Below are positions 9,024 to 17,265 of a stretch of 64,000 nt of DNA, in pieces; position 1 is the stretch's first letter, and every line of letters starts with the position of its first letter. The position numbers and the translations under genes were made by a program. The stretch is from Pseudorhodoplanes sp. (GTDB taxonomy: Bacteria > Pseudomonadota > Alphaproteobacteria > Rhizobiales > Xanthobacteraceae), in NCBI GenBank assembly GCA_032027085.1, contig JAVSMS010000001.1:1566332-1630331 (forward strand). The letters are read 5' to 3'. Below the pieces are notes generated by a model, which was not told where the DNA came from, made no database searches, and saw only the letters and a program-made list of their open reading frames with translations.

Positions 9024-9467
9024 ATGTCCGAGACCATCGTTGACTGGCAGAACTGCTTTGCGTCGGCGCTGCTCAACAGCAGGGCCGATGCGATGCTGCT
9101 TTGCGATGGCGAGGGCATCATCCGCTGCTGGACGCCGGGCGCCGAACGGCTGTTCGGATATACCGAGACGGAAGCCGTCGGCCGGTCGCTCGACATCATC
9201 ATCCCGGAGCGGCTGCGCGCGCGCCATTGGGCCGGCTATCGCGAGGTGATGAACGGCGCGCCGAGCCGCTACGGCGACGGCGAGGTGCTCGCCGTTCCCG
9301 GCCTGCGCAAGGACGGATCTCAGTTGTCCATCGAATTCACCATCACGCCGGCCACCGACCCGCAAAACCGGCTGGTCGGGCTTGCCGCCGTCATTCGCGA
9401 CGTGACCGCCCGCTTCGAGGAGCTGAAAGCGTTGCGCAAGCAGCTCCGGACGGCGGCGCCGACCTGA
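9024..9467 (+). CDS. Single-domain PAS protein with a FixL-like histidine
   Basis: The 147-residue protein is one PAS domain (about residues 12-130) with a short helical tail and no kinase, GGDEF or HTH part. The PAS core is typical: AMLLCDGEGIIRCW, ERLFGYTETEAVG, LRKDGSQLSIEF, VIRDVTARF. His68 in RARHWAGY sits where FixL has its heme-ligand histidine (R-x-RH-x-x-Y), so heme binding is possible but unproven; the FixL arginine of the FG loop is not conserved here. The ATG at 9024 follows AGGAGA. It lies between the small membrane gene and nsrR, which suggests a gas or redox sensing partner. Confidence 0.78.
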   Translation: MSETIVDWQNCFASALLNSRADAMLLCDGEGIIRCWTPGAERLFGYTETEAVGRSLDIIIPERLRARHWAGYREVMNGAPSRYGDGEVLAVPGLRKDGSQLSIEFTITPATDPQNRLVGLAAVIRDVTARFEELKALRKQLRTAAPT

Positions 9468-9508
9468 CCGGCGATGATCGCCCCACGCATTCACACAACG
9501 GATCCGAC

Positions 9509-9973
9509 ATGCGCCTGACCATGCTTTCCGACTACGCCCTGCGCGTCCTGCTCTATGCGGCGGCCAACCCCAACCGTCTCATCACCATCGAGGAAACCGC
9601 GAGCGTGTACAGGGTCTCCCGCGCGCATCTGATGAAGGTGGTCAATGTCCTGACCCGCGGCGGCTTTCTCAAAGCGGTGCGCGGCCGCGCCGGCGGCTTC
9701 ACCCTGGCGAGATCCCCGGGCGCCATCAATATCGGCGCCGTCATGCGCCTGACCGAGCCGGACTTTGCGCTCGTGGAATGCTTCGCCACCGGCAATCAAT
9801 GCATCGTCACCGGCTGCTGCAAACTCCCGACGATCCTCAACGAGGCGCTCAACAATTTCGTCCTCACCCTCGACCGCTACACGCTCGCCGATCTGATGCT
9901 GACGAAAGCCGATTTCGCCCCGCCAAAAAAAATGAATCAGAAGACGCGCGGGCCGACATTTGCCGCGTCATGA
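9509..9973 (+). CDS. nsrR: NsrR-like Rrf2-family transcriptional regulator
   Basis: The 154-residue Rrf2 protein has a winged helix at residues 1-65 starting MRLTMLSDYALRVLLYAA. It carries the cluster-binding cysteines Cys91, Cys98 and Cys103 in a pattern close to NsrR (C-x6-C-x4-C), followed by the NsrR-like dimer helix ending DRYTLADLM. NsrR binds an iron-sulphur cluster and releases DNA on reaction with nitric oxide. Likely targets are the adjoining truncated hemoglobin and itself. The start at 9509 gives the standard family N-terminus; longer in-frame extensions would read through the PAS gene. Confidence 0.82.
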   Translation: MRLTMLSDYALRVLLYAAANPNRLITIEETASVYRVSRAHLMKVVNVLTRGGFLKAVRGRAGGFTLARSPGAINIGAVMRLTEPDFALVECFATGNQCIVTGCCKLPTILNEALNNFVLTLDRYTLADLMLTKADFAPPKKMNQKTRGPTFAAS

Positions 9974-9994
9974 CCTGCTGACCCGCGCTTGGGA

Positions 9995-10273
9995 TCAGCG
10001 GTTCTTGATCGCACCGATAATCGCGGTCAGGATCGCACCGCCTGCGCCGCCGGCAACAACCTGAGAAATAATACCACCTATGCTCAGGTCACCAGCCTGC
10101 GCCGCGGCTGTGACGGCGGGAAGCAAGGCCGTCACGACCTGGCCAAGAACGCCACCGCCGACGGCTCCTGCAATCAGATTTCCGATCATGCCGAGATCGA
10201 ATGTCGGCGACGCCTTCCCGGCACCTGCACCACCAAGCGCGCCGGCCACGAGGTTGATGAGGATGCTTTCCAT
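9995..10273 (-). CDS. Glycine- and alanine-rich small hydrophobic protein
   Basis: This 92-residue protein is made of small hydrophobic residues with many Gly pairs (LVAGALGGAGAG, IAGAVGGGVLG, VVAGGAGGAILTAIIGAI). It resembles glycine-zipper membrane proteins, with two or three possible membrane segments and the basic end KNR. There is no signal peptide. The ATG at 10273 follows a GGGGG stretch on the minus strand. I do not recognise a named family. It is convergent with nsrR and stands alone. Confidence 0.55.
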   Translation of the reverse strand: MESILINLVAGALGGAGAGKASPTFDLGMIGNLIAGAVGGGVLGQVVTALLPAVTAAAQAGDLSIGGIISQVVAGGAGGAILTAIIGAIKNR

Positions 10274-10544
10274 GTCCGCCCCCCTTTTAAAAAACCTCAG
10301 TTTGAAAATTCTATCCGGCGGACCGCGCCTCGTCGAGCGCTCCGGCAGCTTCACGTGATTCAAAGCGACTCTTTCAACTGCAAATGACAACCCGTTCAAC
10401 TACCTCCATTCCGCAGGCGGCGCTGCACTGCGCCAAGCGGCTTTGCGCCTCACATCTTTGTGCGAAGGAGTGAATTGCGCAGAAACCCCTTCAAAACCCC
10501 GGCCATTGCCGCGCCCCCGCCGCATCGGCTATGAAGGCCGCCAC

Positions 10545-10621
10545 GCACCCGTAGCTCAGCTGGATAGAGCGTTGCCCTCCGAAGGCAAAGGTCACAGGTT
10601 CGAATCCTGTCGGGTGCGCCA
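10545..10621 (+). tRNA. tRNA-Arg, anticodon CCG
   Basis: The gene folds as a full cloverleaf. Acceptor arm GCACCCG pairs with CGGGTGC, the D arm is GCTCAGCTGGATAGAGC, the anticodon loop is CTCCGAA with anticodon CCG, and the T arm holds GGTTCGAATCC. The discriminator is G and CCA is encoded. It reads CGG arginine codons. tRNA-Arg genes are frequent integration sites, but no integrase or duplicated 3' end was seen here. Confidence 0.97.
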
Positions 10622-10650
10622 TCATTCAGTGCTGGGCCTCAACGCGGCGC

Positions 10651-11820
10651 TCAGCAGGCCCGCTTCCAGCCGGCCATGGCGGCCGGCATCGCCGTTTCGC
10701 ACAGGCCGGTTCTGAACGGCGACATTGTCAGAATGTGGAGCAGGAACAATTCCGATTGGCGGTTGATGCCAAGCTTCAGCATGATGCGCTTGGTGTAGGT
10801 GCGGATCGTCGCTTCGGTAAGATGCAGTTCGGCCGCGATCCGGCGCGGGCAATGGCCGTAAAGGATGCGCGCGACGATCTTCTCATCGGCCGAATTCAGT
10901 CCGAACGCCATCGCGATGCGCCGGGCGCCGGCCACGGCGTCGACGCGCGGCACCAGCACCAGCATCTGGTCGGGGTCATGCGGGATCGGCAGCGCCCCTA
11001 CCCAGGCGAACGCAAAGCGTTGACCTTCGATCGAGAGCGGAATGGTCGCATTGGTCCAGCCGCGGTTGAATTGCGACTGCATCGCCTTGCGCACGGCATT
11101 CTTCAGGCGCTCGGTGATCGGCGCATTCCCACCCGCCAGCAATCCGTGATTCGTGCGCAGCAACTTTCCCTCGACCAGCAGCCGGCGTCCCAGACTGTTC
11201 ACATCATGCAGACGCAATCCCTCGTCGACGACGAAAGCCGGCGAGACCAGTTGCTCGAGGAACACGCGGATGCCGGAGGGCGAGGCTTGCGGATGCAGCA
11301 GGCTTTCCGCCGTCGACCAGATCACCGAGACGGCGCGCGTAAGCCATTCGATTTCAGCCTCCTGGAACGGAGCCCGGCGCCAGCCGGCCGCGAATACGAT
11401 GTCGCTTCCGTCGCTCGCCCGCAATTGCCCAATGACCGAATGGCCGCCATGGCCGTTCTCGTGGCCGATCAGGTTGCGGGCCACCGGATCGTCGGGCCTC
11501 AGGATCGGAAACGACGCATTGCGCGAGAGGCGCGTGCAAATGAGTTTGTCGATTGTCGCCGGCAGGCGGACGGGAGCGTCGCCGACGCAAATCTGCTCGG
11601 CCACAACGCCCGACCTCGCAACGGTCGAGACGAAACAGCGCGTGCAGGCTAGCAAATCGACGATGGCATTGCCGAAATGCTCGATCATGATCTGACGCGA
11701 GCGCCTCGGGGCCGCCGGAGGCAGGATCGGCTGCAGCGGAGGAGTGATGATGTTCGACTCGCACTCGGCAAGAAGGCCGGAGCCATTCCGCCGCACGGTC
11801 AGCACTTTTCTTCCATCCAC
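10651..11820 (-). CDS. LuxR-type transcriptional regulator of the secretion locus
   Basis: This 389-residue protein ends in a LuxR-type helix-turn-helix at about residues 325-375 (LNSADEKIVARILYGHCPRRIAAELHLTEATIRTYTKRIMLKL). The N-terminal 300 residues look like a PAS or GAF-like sensor region without a confident family; several Cys lie early (LLACTRC). A GTG at 11820 preceded by GGAGG is the best start. It lies directly downstream of the HlyD/ABC/RTX genes on the same strand (39-base gap), so it probably controls that locus. Confidence 0.75.
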   Translation of the reverse strand: MDGRKVLTVRRNGSGLLAECESNIITPPLQPILPPAAPRRSRQIMIEHFGNAIVDLLACTRCFVSTVARSGVVAEQICVGDAPVRLPATIDKLICTRLSRNASFPILRPDDPVARNLIGHENGHGGHSVIGQLRASDGSDIVFAAGWRRAPFQEAEIEWLTRAVSVIWSTAESLLHPQASPSGIRVFLEQLVSPAFVVDEGLRLHDVNSLGRRLLVEGKLLRTNHGLLAGGNAPITERLKNAVRKAMQSQFNRGWTNATIPLSIEGQRFAFAWVGALPIPHDPDQMLVLVPRVDAVAGARRIAMAFGLNSADEKIVARILYGHCPRRIAAELHLTEATIRTYTKRIMLKLGINRQSELFLLHILTMSPFRTGLCETAMPAAMAGWKRAC

Positions 11821-11859
11821 GGCCGCCTCCGCACCTTCCGCGGCCCTGTGCTACGCGCG

Positions 11860-13215
11860 CTAACTTTCCCTGAAAGCGCGATTCACGCGCAGCAACACAG
11901 GCTGCAACAGATATTCAGCAAAGGTTCTCTCCCCCGTTTCGATGAAAGCTTCCACCGGCATTCCCGGCTGCAACGACGACAGGTAAGGCTGAACATCGGC
12001 CGTCGGTTGCAGCTCAATTTCTGCGAGATATGAGGCAACCCCGGTCTTCGGATCGATCAGCGCGTCAGCCGATACCGACGTGACGGTACCGGGCATGATC
12101 GGCGTGCGCCGGATGTTGAACGCAAGAATGCGAATGCGGGCCGATTGCCCGACATAAACCTCGTTGCGATCCGATGGCCGCAATGTCGCTTCGATGATCA
12201 GCCGGTCTCGCGCGGGCACGACCTCAAGCAGGGTCTCGCGCGGGCCCAGCACAGCATTGAGGTGCCTGGTGTTGAGGCCGACCACGACGCCGCGCTCCGG
12301 CGCGCGCAAGTCGCTGCGCGCAATCTGGTCGCGCAAGGCGGAAACCCGGTGCCGCACGTCCGCGATCTCCTCGCTTGTCGCGTGGCGCTGCTTGGCGATT
12401 TCCTGGCTCCGGTTGTAAGTCAGTTGCCGCCGACGGTCTTCCAGTTCCGCGATTTTTCCGTGCGCTTCCGCGTTTGCGGCGGCATTGCGCGCGATCTGGC
12501 CTTCCGCTTCGGCTTCGGCGCGCCTCAACGCGAGGACCTTCGGCTTTCGCGCAAGCCCCCGGGCCATCAGATAATCGCCGTCCCTGATTTCCTCCTGAAG
12601 CGCCGCAAGCTGTTGCTCCAGCGCCTTGCTGCTGCTTTCCAGGCCCCTGATCGTGTGTTGCAATTGAAATATTTGTTGATCGAGAAGCCTGCTCTCGCCT
12701 TCGAGCGAAGCCGCGCGTGCAACGAATTCAGCTTCCTGGGTGCGCATGGCCAGCTTCGCCTCCTGCCGCGTCGTATTCAGAAGCTCGTCCGGGAAGGCAA
12801 TTTTTGTCGCACCGGTTTGTTCCGCAATGAGGCGCGCTTCCGTCGCCAGATCGGCAAACAACTTTGTCTCAAGGACGCCGAGACTCGCCTCGATCTGGGT
12901 GGTGTTCAGTCGGGCCAGAACCTGTCCGGCTTCGACGAGATCGCCTTCACGAACGAAGATCGATTTGACGATGCCGCCTTCAAAATGCTGAACCGCCTTG
13001 CGTTTCGACATGACCTTGACCACGCCCGGCGCGATGACGGCGCTGCGCAGCGGCACCGTACCGGCCCACACGCCAACAGCGCCAAGGTTCAGAATGAGTA
13101 ACACGCTCCCCCAAAGGATGAGCCGGCGCATCTCCGATCTCGGTCTTTCGGAGGAAGCATCCTGAGGCCGGATCACTGCCGGCAGTTGCCGGATTGCAAC
13201 AAGCGGATTCTTCAT
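11860..13215 (-). CDS. Type I secretion periplasmic adaptor, HlyD/PrtE family
   Basis: The 451-residue membrane fusion protein has one N-terminal membrane segment (LILWGSVLLILNLGAVGVWAG, about residues 31-50). A lipoyl half-motif VQHFEGGIVKSIFVREGDLVEAGQVLARL follows. A long coiled coil lies between about residues 150 and 300, and the C-terminal beta-barrel begins RDQIARSDLRAPERGVVVGL. It would link the ABC exporter to an outer-membrane TolC-type channel, which is not in this window. Its ATG overlaps the TGA of the ABC gene by one base, showing translational coupling. The open frame extends upstream but only inside the ABC gene. Confidence 0.9.
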   Translation of the reverse strand: MKNPLVAIRQLPAVIRPQDASSERPRSEMRRLILWGSVLLILNLGAVGVWAGTVPLRSAVIAPGVVKVMSKRKAVQHFEGGIVKSIFVREGDLVEAGQVLARLNTTQIEASLGVLETKLFADLATEARLIAEQTGATKIAFPDELLNTTRQEAKLAMRTQEAEFVARAASLEGESRLLDQQIFQLQHTIRGLESSSKALEQQLAALQEEIRDGDYLMARGLARKPKVLALRRAEAEAEGQIARNAAANAEAHGKIAELEDRRRQLTYNRSQEIAKQRHATSEEIADVRHRVSALRDQIARSDLRAPERGVVVGLNTRHLNAVLGPRETLLEVVPARDRLIIEATLRPSDRNEVYVGQSARIRILAFNIRRTPIMPGTVTSVSADALIDPKTGVASYLAEIELQPTADVQPYLSSLQPGMPVEAFIETGERTFAEYLLQPVLLRVNRAFRES

Positions 13216-14993
13216 CAACGGCCTCCTGCTGTCGGCAATCGCAGCGGCTCGGTCCGCGCGGGGGCTTGCGGGCGTTGCAGCGGCGTGGCGCCCTTGATGG
13301 TCTGCGGTAGCACGCCGGAGGGCGGACCAAACGCGATCTGCTTTCCGTCGCGCAGGAACAACACCGAATCGGCAATGGTCAGAAGGCGGGGCCGATGCGT
13401 GACGATCACGAATGTCGCCCCCCGTTGCTGCGCCGCTCGCACCGCCGCGCACAAGGCTTCCTCGCCTTCGGGATCGAGATTGGAATTGGGCTCGTCAAGC
13501 AGCATCAGCGTCCGCTGGCCGTAAAAGGCACGCGCAAGGCCGATGCGCTGACGCTGGCCGCCGGATAATCGGCCGCCGTCCCGGCCGATCTCGGTCTGAT
13601 AGGCCTGCGGCAAGGACAGGATCATCTCGTGCGCATTGGCGAGCATGGCTGCGGCGACGATATCCTCATCGCGCGCCTGATCGTCGAAACCGGCAATGGC
13701 TTCCGCAACCGTTCCACCCAGGAGCTCGACATCCTGCGGCAGATAGCCGACGAACTGGCCGAACAGGTTGGGATCCCAGTTGTCGAGCGACGCGCCGTCC
13801 AGCCGGACTGTGCCGGCGGTCGGCTGTTCCAATGCCGCGAGCATGCGCAGCAGCGTGGATTTGCCGGCGCCGGTCGGTCCGATCACGACAACAATCTCTC
13901 CGGGCCTGCTGGCAAAGGAAATGCCCTGCAGGACGGGCCGTTTCGCGCCGGGCACCTGATAGGTCACACGCGAGACCTCGAGCGCGCCGGTCGGAGCCGG
14001 CAGGCGCGTGTGCCGCCTGCGCAAGCTGCTGGCCGCAAGAACCGCGCCGACATGCGCCCATGCATCCTGCGCCGAGGTCAGCGCGCGCCAGGCCGACAGG
14101 AGACTCTCGACCGGCTGCAACGTCCGGCTGATCAATATCGAGCCCGCGATCATACCGCCGGGCAGGAGTTCGTTCTGCAGCACAAGCCACGCCCCCAATC
14201 CTATGGCGGCGATTTGCAGGATCATCCGCAGCGCCCGCGCGATGGCGGCGATGGCGGCGACCTGCTCGGTGGCCCGCACGACAGGGGCGAGCGCCGCATC
14301 GTTGATGCGCAGGAATTCGCGAATGGCGCCCCGGCTCCAGCCCATGGCCCGCACCAGACGGGCGTGCTTGACGATGCTGTCCAGCAGCGATTGCGTGCGA
14401 AGGGCCGCGCCCGACGCCTGGGCAACTTCGGCGCGGGAAATGCCGGCACTCAGGAATGCGAGCGCCAGCAGGATCGCCGATCCGATCAGCGTCAGCACGC
14501 CGAACCAGGGATGGATGAGATAGAGGATCAGCAGAAACGCGGGAAGGAACGGCGCGTCGAGCAATGTCGAAACCATGCCGCTCGACAGGAAATTTCTCAG
14601 TTCGCGCACCCGCACAAGGTCCTGCGGACCCGCCTCATCGGCGCCTGACCGGAAGATCGACGCTTCCAGGACTCTCGGCGCAACATAATGTTCGAAAGTG
14701 ACGGCGAAGCGCGTCAGGATTCGTCCGCGGATCGCATCGAAAGCCGCGCTGAAGGCCAGTGCGACGACGGCAATCGCCGTCAGTCCCACCAGCGTTTCCA
14801 CGCTGCCGCTGGTGATCACCCGGTCAAAGACCTGAATGCAGTAAAACGGCAGGACCAGCAGAAGCGCGTTGGTCGCGAGGCTGAAGACAATCGCCCACAG
14901 CAAAGCCTCGCGCGCCGGAATCATCGCATACAGCGACTTTCCCTTCGCCGCAGGCATTCGCTGACGCATAACGGAACGCATACTCTGTACCAA
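13215..14993 (-). CDS. Type I secretion ABC exporter, permease fused to ATPase (PrtD/AprD type)
   Basis: The 592-residue protein has an N-terminal membrane domain (about residues 25-300) and a C-terminal ATPase. Walker A is GPTGAGKS at 372-379, the signature is LSGGQ at 476-480, and Walker B is LMLLDE at 496-501. There is no C39 peptidase domain before the membrane part, as expected for exporters of RTX proteins with a C-terminal uncleaved signal. It works with the adaptor gene that overlaps its stop and most likely exports the RTX protein encoded just upstream. A GC-rich hairpin separates it from that cargo gene. Confidence 0.92.
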   Translation of the reverse strand: MVQSMRSVMRQRMPAAKGKSLYAMIPAREALLWAIVFSLATNALLLVLPFYCIQVFDRVITSGSVETLVGLTAIAVVALAFSAAFDAIRGRILTRFAVTFEHYVAPRVLEASIFRSGADEAGPQDLVRVRELRNFLSSGMVSTLLDAPFLPAFLLILYLIHPWFGVLTLIGSAILLALAFLSAGISRAEVAQASGAALRTQSLLDSIVKHARLVRAMGWSRGAIREFLRINDAALAPVVRATEQVAAIAAIARALRMILQIAAIGLGAWLVLQNELLPGGMIAGSILISRTLQPVESLLSAWRALTSAQDAWAHVGAVLAASSLRRRHTRLPAPTGALEVSRVTYQVPGAKRPVLQGISFASRPGEIVVVIGPTGAGKSTLLRMLAALEQPTAGTVRLDGASLDNWDPNLFGQFVGYLPQDVELLGGTVAEAIAGFDDQARDEDIVAAAMLANAHEMILSLPQAYQTEIGRDGGRLSGGQRQRIGLARAFYGQRTLMLLDEPNSNLDPEGEEALCAAVRAAQQRGATFVIVTHRPRLLTIADSVLFLRDGKQIAFGPPSGVLPQTIKGATPLQRPQAPARTEPLRLPTAGGR

Positions 14994-15046
14994 TCCGCCT
15001 GCTGATGCGTCGAATGTCTTAGCGCAGCATAGAGACAGAACTAAGG

Positions 15047-15074
15047 TCGGGCGGCGGCCTCAGCCGCCGCCCGA
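15047..15074 (-). terminator. GC-rich hairpin between the RTX gene and its exporter
   Basis: Perfect 12-base arms TCGGGCGGCGGC (15047-15058) and complement (15063-15074) with a 4-base loop lie 10 bases after the RTX stop codon on the minus strand. There is no long T-run, so it is more likely a partial terminator or an mRNA 3'-end stabiliser than a complete stop. Placed between cargo and exporter, it could let the cargo be made in excess. Confidence 0.6.
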
Positions 15075-15084
15075 TAAAAGTTGC

Positions 15085-16980
15085 TTATACCAAGGCGACC
15101 GCATCATACCCGGCCGCGGTATTGATGTCCTCGATCGACTCAAACGCCGTTCCGCCTCCGGTGACACCGTCGAGGGTGATGGTGCCAAAACCGAAATCGA
15201 GCGTTGTATCGACTCCGTTGTCATCCACGACAACGGTTTCGGGATCGAAGCCGTCGACAACGTCAACTTCGACCACGTCAAAGTCGGCAAAGCTCAGGTC
15301 CTCGATCTCGTCGTCGCCGAAGTCGCCGCCGGCGCCGTCACCGACATGGTGCGTATCCTGTCCGGCACCGCCGGCCGATACGTCGTCGCCGGCCTCTCCA
15401 TAGAGATGATCGTCGCCGTCGCCGCCGTCGAGCGTATCGTCGCCGTCGCCGCCGTGGATCTCGTCGTCGCCGGCGCCGCCGCTCAACTCATCGTCACCGG
15501 CATCACCCCACAGGCTGTCGGCACCGTCGCCGCCATCAATCGTGTCATCGCCGTCGCCGCCGGACACGAAGTCGGCACCGTTGCCGCCGTTGATGGTGTC
15601 GTCACCGGCATCACCCCACAGGCTGTCGGCACCGTCGCCGCCATCAATCGTGTCAGCGCCATCGCCGCCGAACGCAACGTCGGCACCGTTGCCGCCGTTG
15701 ATGGTGTCGTCGCCATTATCACCGAACAGCAGGTCCGCACCGTTGCCGCCATTGAGCTCGTCGGCGCCCTCACCGCCACTGAGCACGTCGGCCCCTGCAT
15801 CGCCATTGAGGACGTCATTGCCGTCCCAACCGTTCAGGGTGTCATTTCCGGCACCGCCGCTCAGCGTGTCGTCGCCGTCGTCGCCGTTCAGCGTGTCGTC
15901 GCCGCCGTTGCCTTCCATATAGTCGTTGCCGGCGCCGCCATTCAGCAGATCCGTACCGCCGCCACCAAACATCGTGTCGTCGCCGTCATCGCCGTTCAGC
16001 GTATCGGCACCGCCATTGCCTTCCATCCAGTCGTTGCCGGCGCCGCCATTGAGCAGATCGAGGCCAGCGCCACCGCTCATGGTGTCATCGCCGTCATCAC
16101 CGTTCAGCGTGTCGTCGCCGCCATTGCCTTCCATGAAGTCGTTGCCGGCGCCGCCATTCAGCGTATCGTTGCCGGCATTGCCGCTCATGGTGTCGTCGCC
16201 GTCATCACCGTTCAGCGTGTCGTCGCCGCCATTACCTTCCATGAGGTCGTTGCCGTCGCCGCCATTGAGCAGGTCGAGGCCGGCGCCACCGCTCATGGTG
16301 TCATCGCCGTCGCCGCCGTTCAGCGTGTCATCGCCACCATTGCCTTCCAGGGTGTCGTTGCCGCCGTTGCCGTCGATTGTATCGTTTCCGGCGCCGCCGC
16401 TCACGAAGTCATCATCGAGGCCGCCGGCCAATGCGTCATTGCCGGCTTGCCCGTTGATGGTGTCGAGGCCCGCACCGCCGCTCAGCGAGTCGTCGCCGTC
16501 GCCGCCATTGATCGTGTCGTCGCCGGCGCCGCCATCGGCTGTATCGTTGTCGGCACCGCCGTCGATCGCGTCATTGCCGGCCCCTCCTTCCAGCGTGTCA
16601 AGACCGGCGCCACCGTTGATCGTATCGTTGCCGGCATTGCCGGACAGGACGTCGTCGCCGTCCCCGCCATCGATCAGGTCGTCGCCGGCATCGCCGTCGA
16701 CCGTATCGTTGCCTTCGTTGCCGTTCAGTGTATCAAGACCCGCGTTGCCGCGGATGATGTCGTCTCCGTCATTGCCGTTGATGGTGTCGTCTCCGGCATT
16801 GCCGTTGAGCGTATCGTTGCCGGCATTGCCGTCGATGAGATCGTTTCCAGGGCCGCCGTCGACGGTATCGTCTCCGGCATCGGCAGTGACCGTGTCGTTC
16901 CCAGCCAGGCCGCTAATGGAATCAGGATCAGGGGTGCCAACGAGATTATCGTCATTCGGCGTTCCAACGATGACAGCCAT
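15085..16980 (-). CDS. RTX repeat protein, probable type I secreted cargo
   Basis: The 631-residue protein is built almost entirely of nonapeptide repeats of the GGxGxDxLx kind, from about residue 5 to 545. These bind calcium and fold as parallel beta-rolls outside the cell. The last 80-90 residues are non-repetitive and acidic, end in DAVALV, and probably form the C-terminal secretion signal. No enzyme domain is present, so it is more likely a surface or matrix protein than a toxin. The ATG at 16980 follows AGGAG on the minus strand; the first residues MAVIVGTPNDDNL enter the repeats at once. Very low pI is expected from the Asp content. Confidence 0.9.
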   Translation of the reverse strand: MAVIVGTPNDDNLVGTPDPDSISGLAGNDTVTADAGDDTVDGGPGNDLIDGNAGNDTLNGNAGDDTINGNDGDDIIRGNAGLDTLNGNEGNDTVDGDAGDDLIDGGDGDDVLSGNAGNDTINGGAGLDTLEGGAGNDAIDGGADNDTADGGAGDDTINGGDGDDSLSGGAGLDTINGQAGNDALAGGLDDDFVSGGAGNDTIDGNGGNDTLEGNGGDDTLNGGDGDDTMSGGAGLDLLNGGDGNDLMEGNGGDDTLNGDDGDDTMSGNAGNDTLNGGAGNDFMEGNGGDDTLNGDDGDDTMSGGAGLDLLNGGAGNDWMEGNGGADTLNGDDGDDTMFGGGGTDLLNGGAGNDYMEGNGGDDTLNGDDGDDTLSGGAGNDTLNGWDGNDVLNGDAGADVLSGGEGADELNGGNGADLLFGDNGDDTINGGNGADVAFGGDGADTIDGGDGADSLWGDAGDDTINGGNGADFVSGGDGDDTIDGGDGADSLWGDAGDDELSGGAGDDEIHGGDGDDTLDGGDGDDHLYGEAGDDVSAGGAGQDTHHVGDGAGGDFGDDEIEDLSFADFDVVEVDVVDGFDPETVVVDDNGVDTTLDFGFGTITLDGVTGGGTAFESIEDINTAAGYDAVALV

Positions 16981-17265
16981 AGGGGTCGCTCCTTGTTTGT
17001 CAGGATAAGTTGACGTTCCTTGGAGAATCTCAACGCAGGACGCGACCATGCGTCCGCTCCGAGATTCCTCGGGAGCATTCTGGTGACATCTGCCCGGCGA
17101 GCTTGAATCGCTTGCGTTAAAGCGATGAAGCTAAGCTCGGAAGCCGGGACGCTATGCTTGGGGGTTATCGCCAACAATCCCCATTTGGGGACAAATCTTC
17201 CACGCAAATTTTGCGGGCGCCGCGAATTTTTCTTTGCGCCTGCGCAGAAGAGAGTGTTGGCGCCG

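Noticed and set aside
10545-10621. Genomic island inserted at tRNA-Arg
   Set aside because: No integrase and no duplicated tRNA 3' end were found in the flanking sequence; adjoining genes look coherent.
15400-16970. Regular 27-base periodicity resembling a repeat array or CRISPR
   Set aside because: The period equals nine codons of the RTX repeat, units vary in sequence, and there are no unique spacers or cas genes.
15346-17013. Long open frames on the plus strand opposite the RTX gene (up to 555 codons)
   Set aside because: They are by-products of the highly repetitive, stop-poor GC-rich repeats. Their translations are low-complexity Val/Ala or Ser/Pro strings without ribosome sites.
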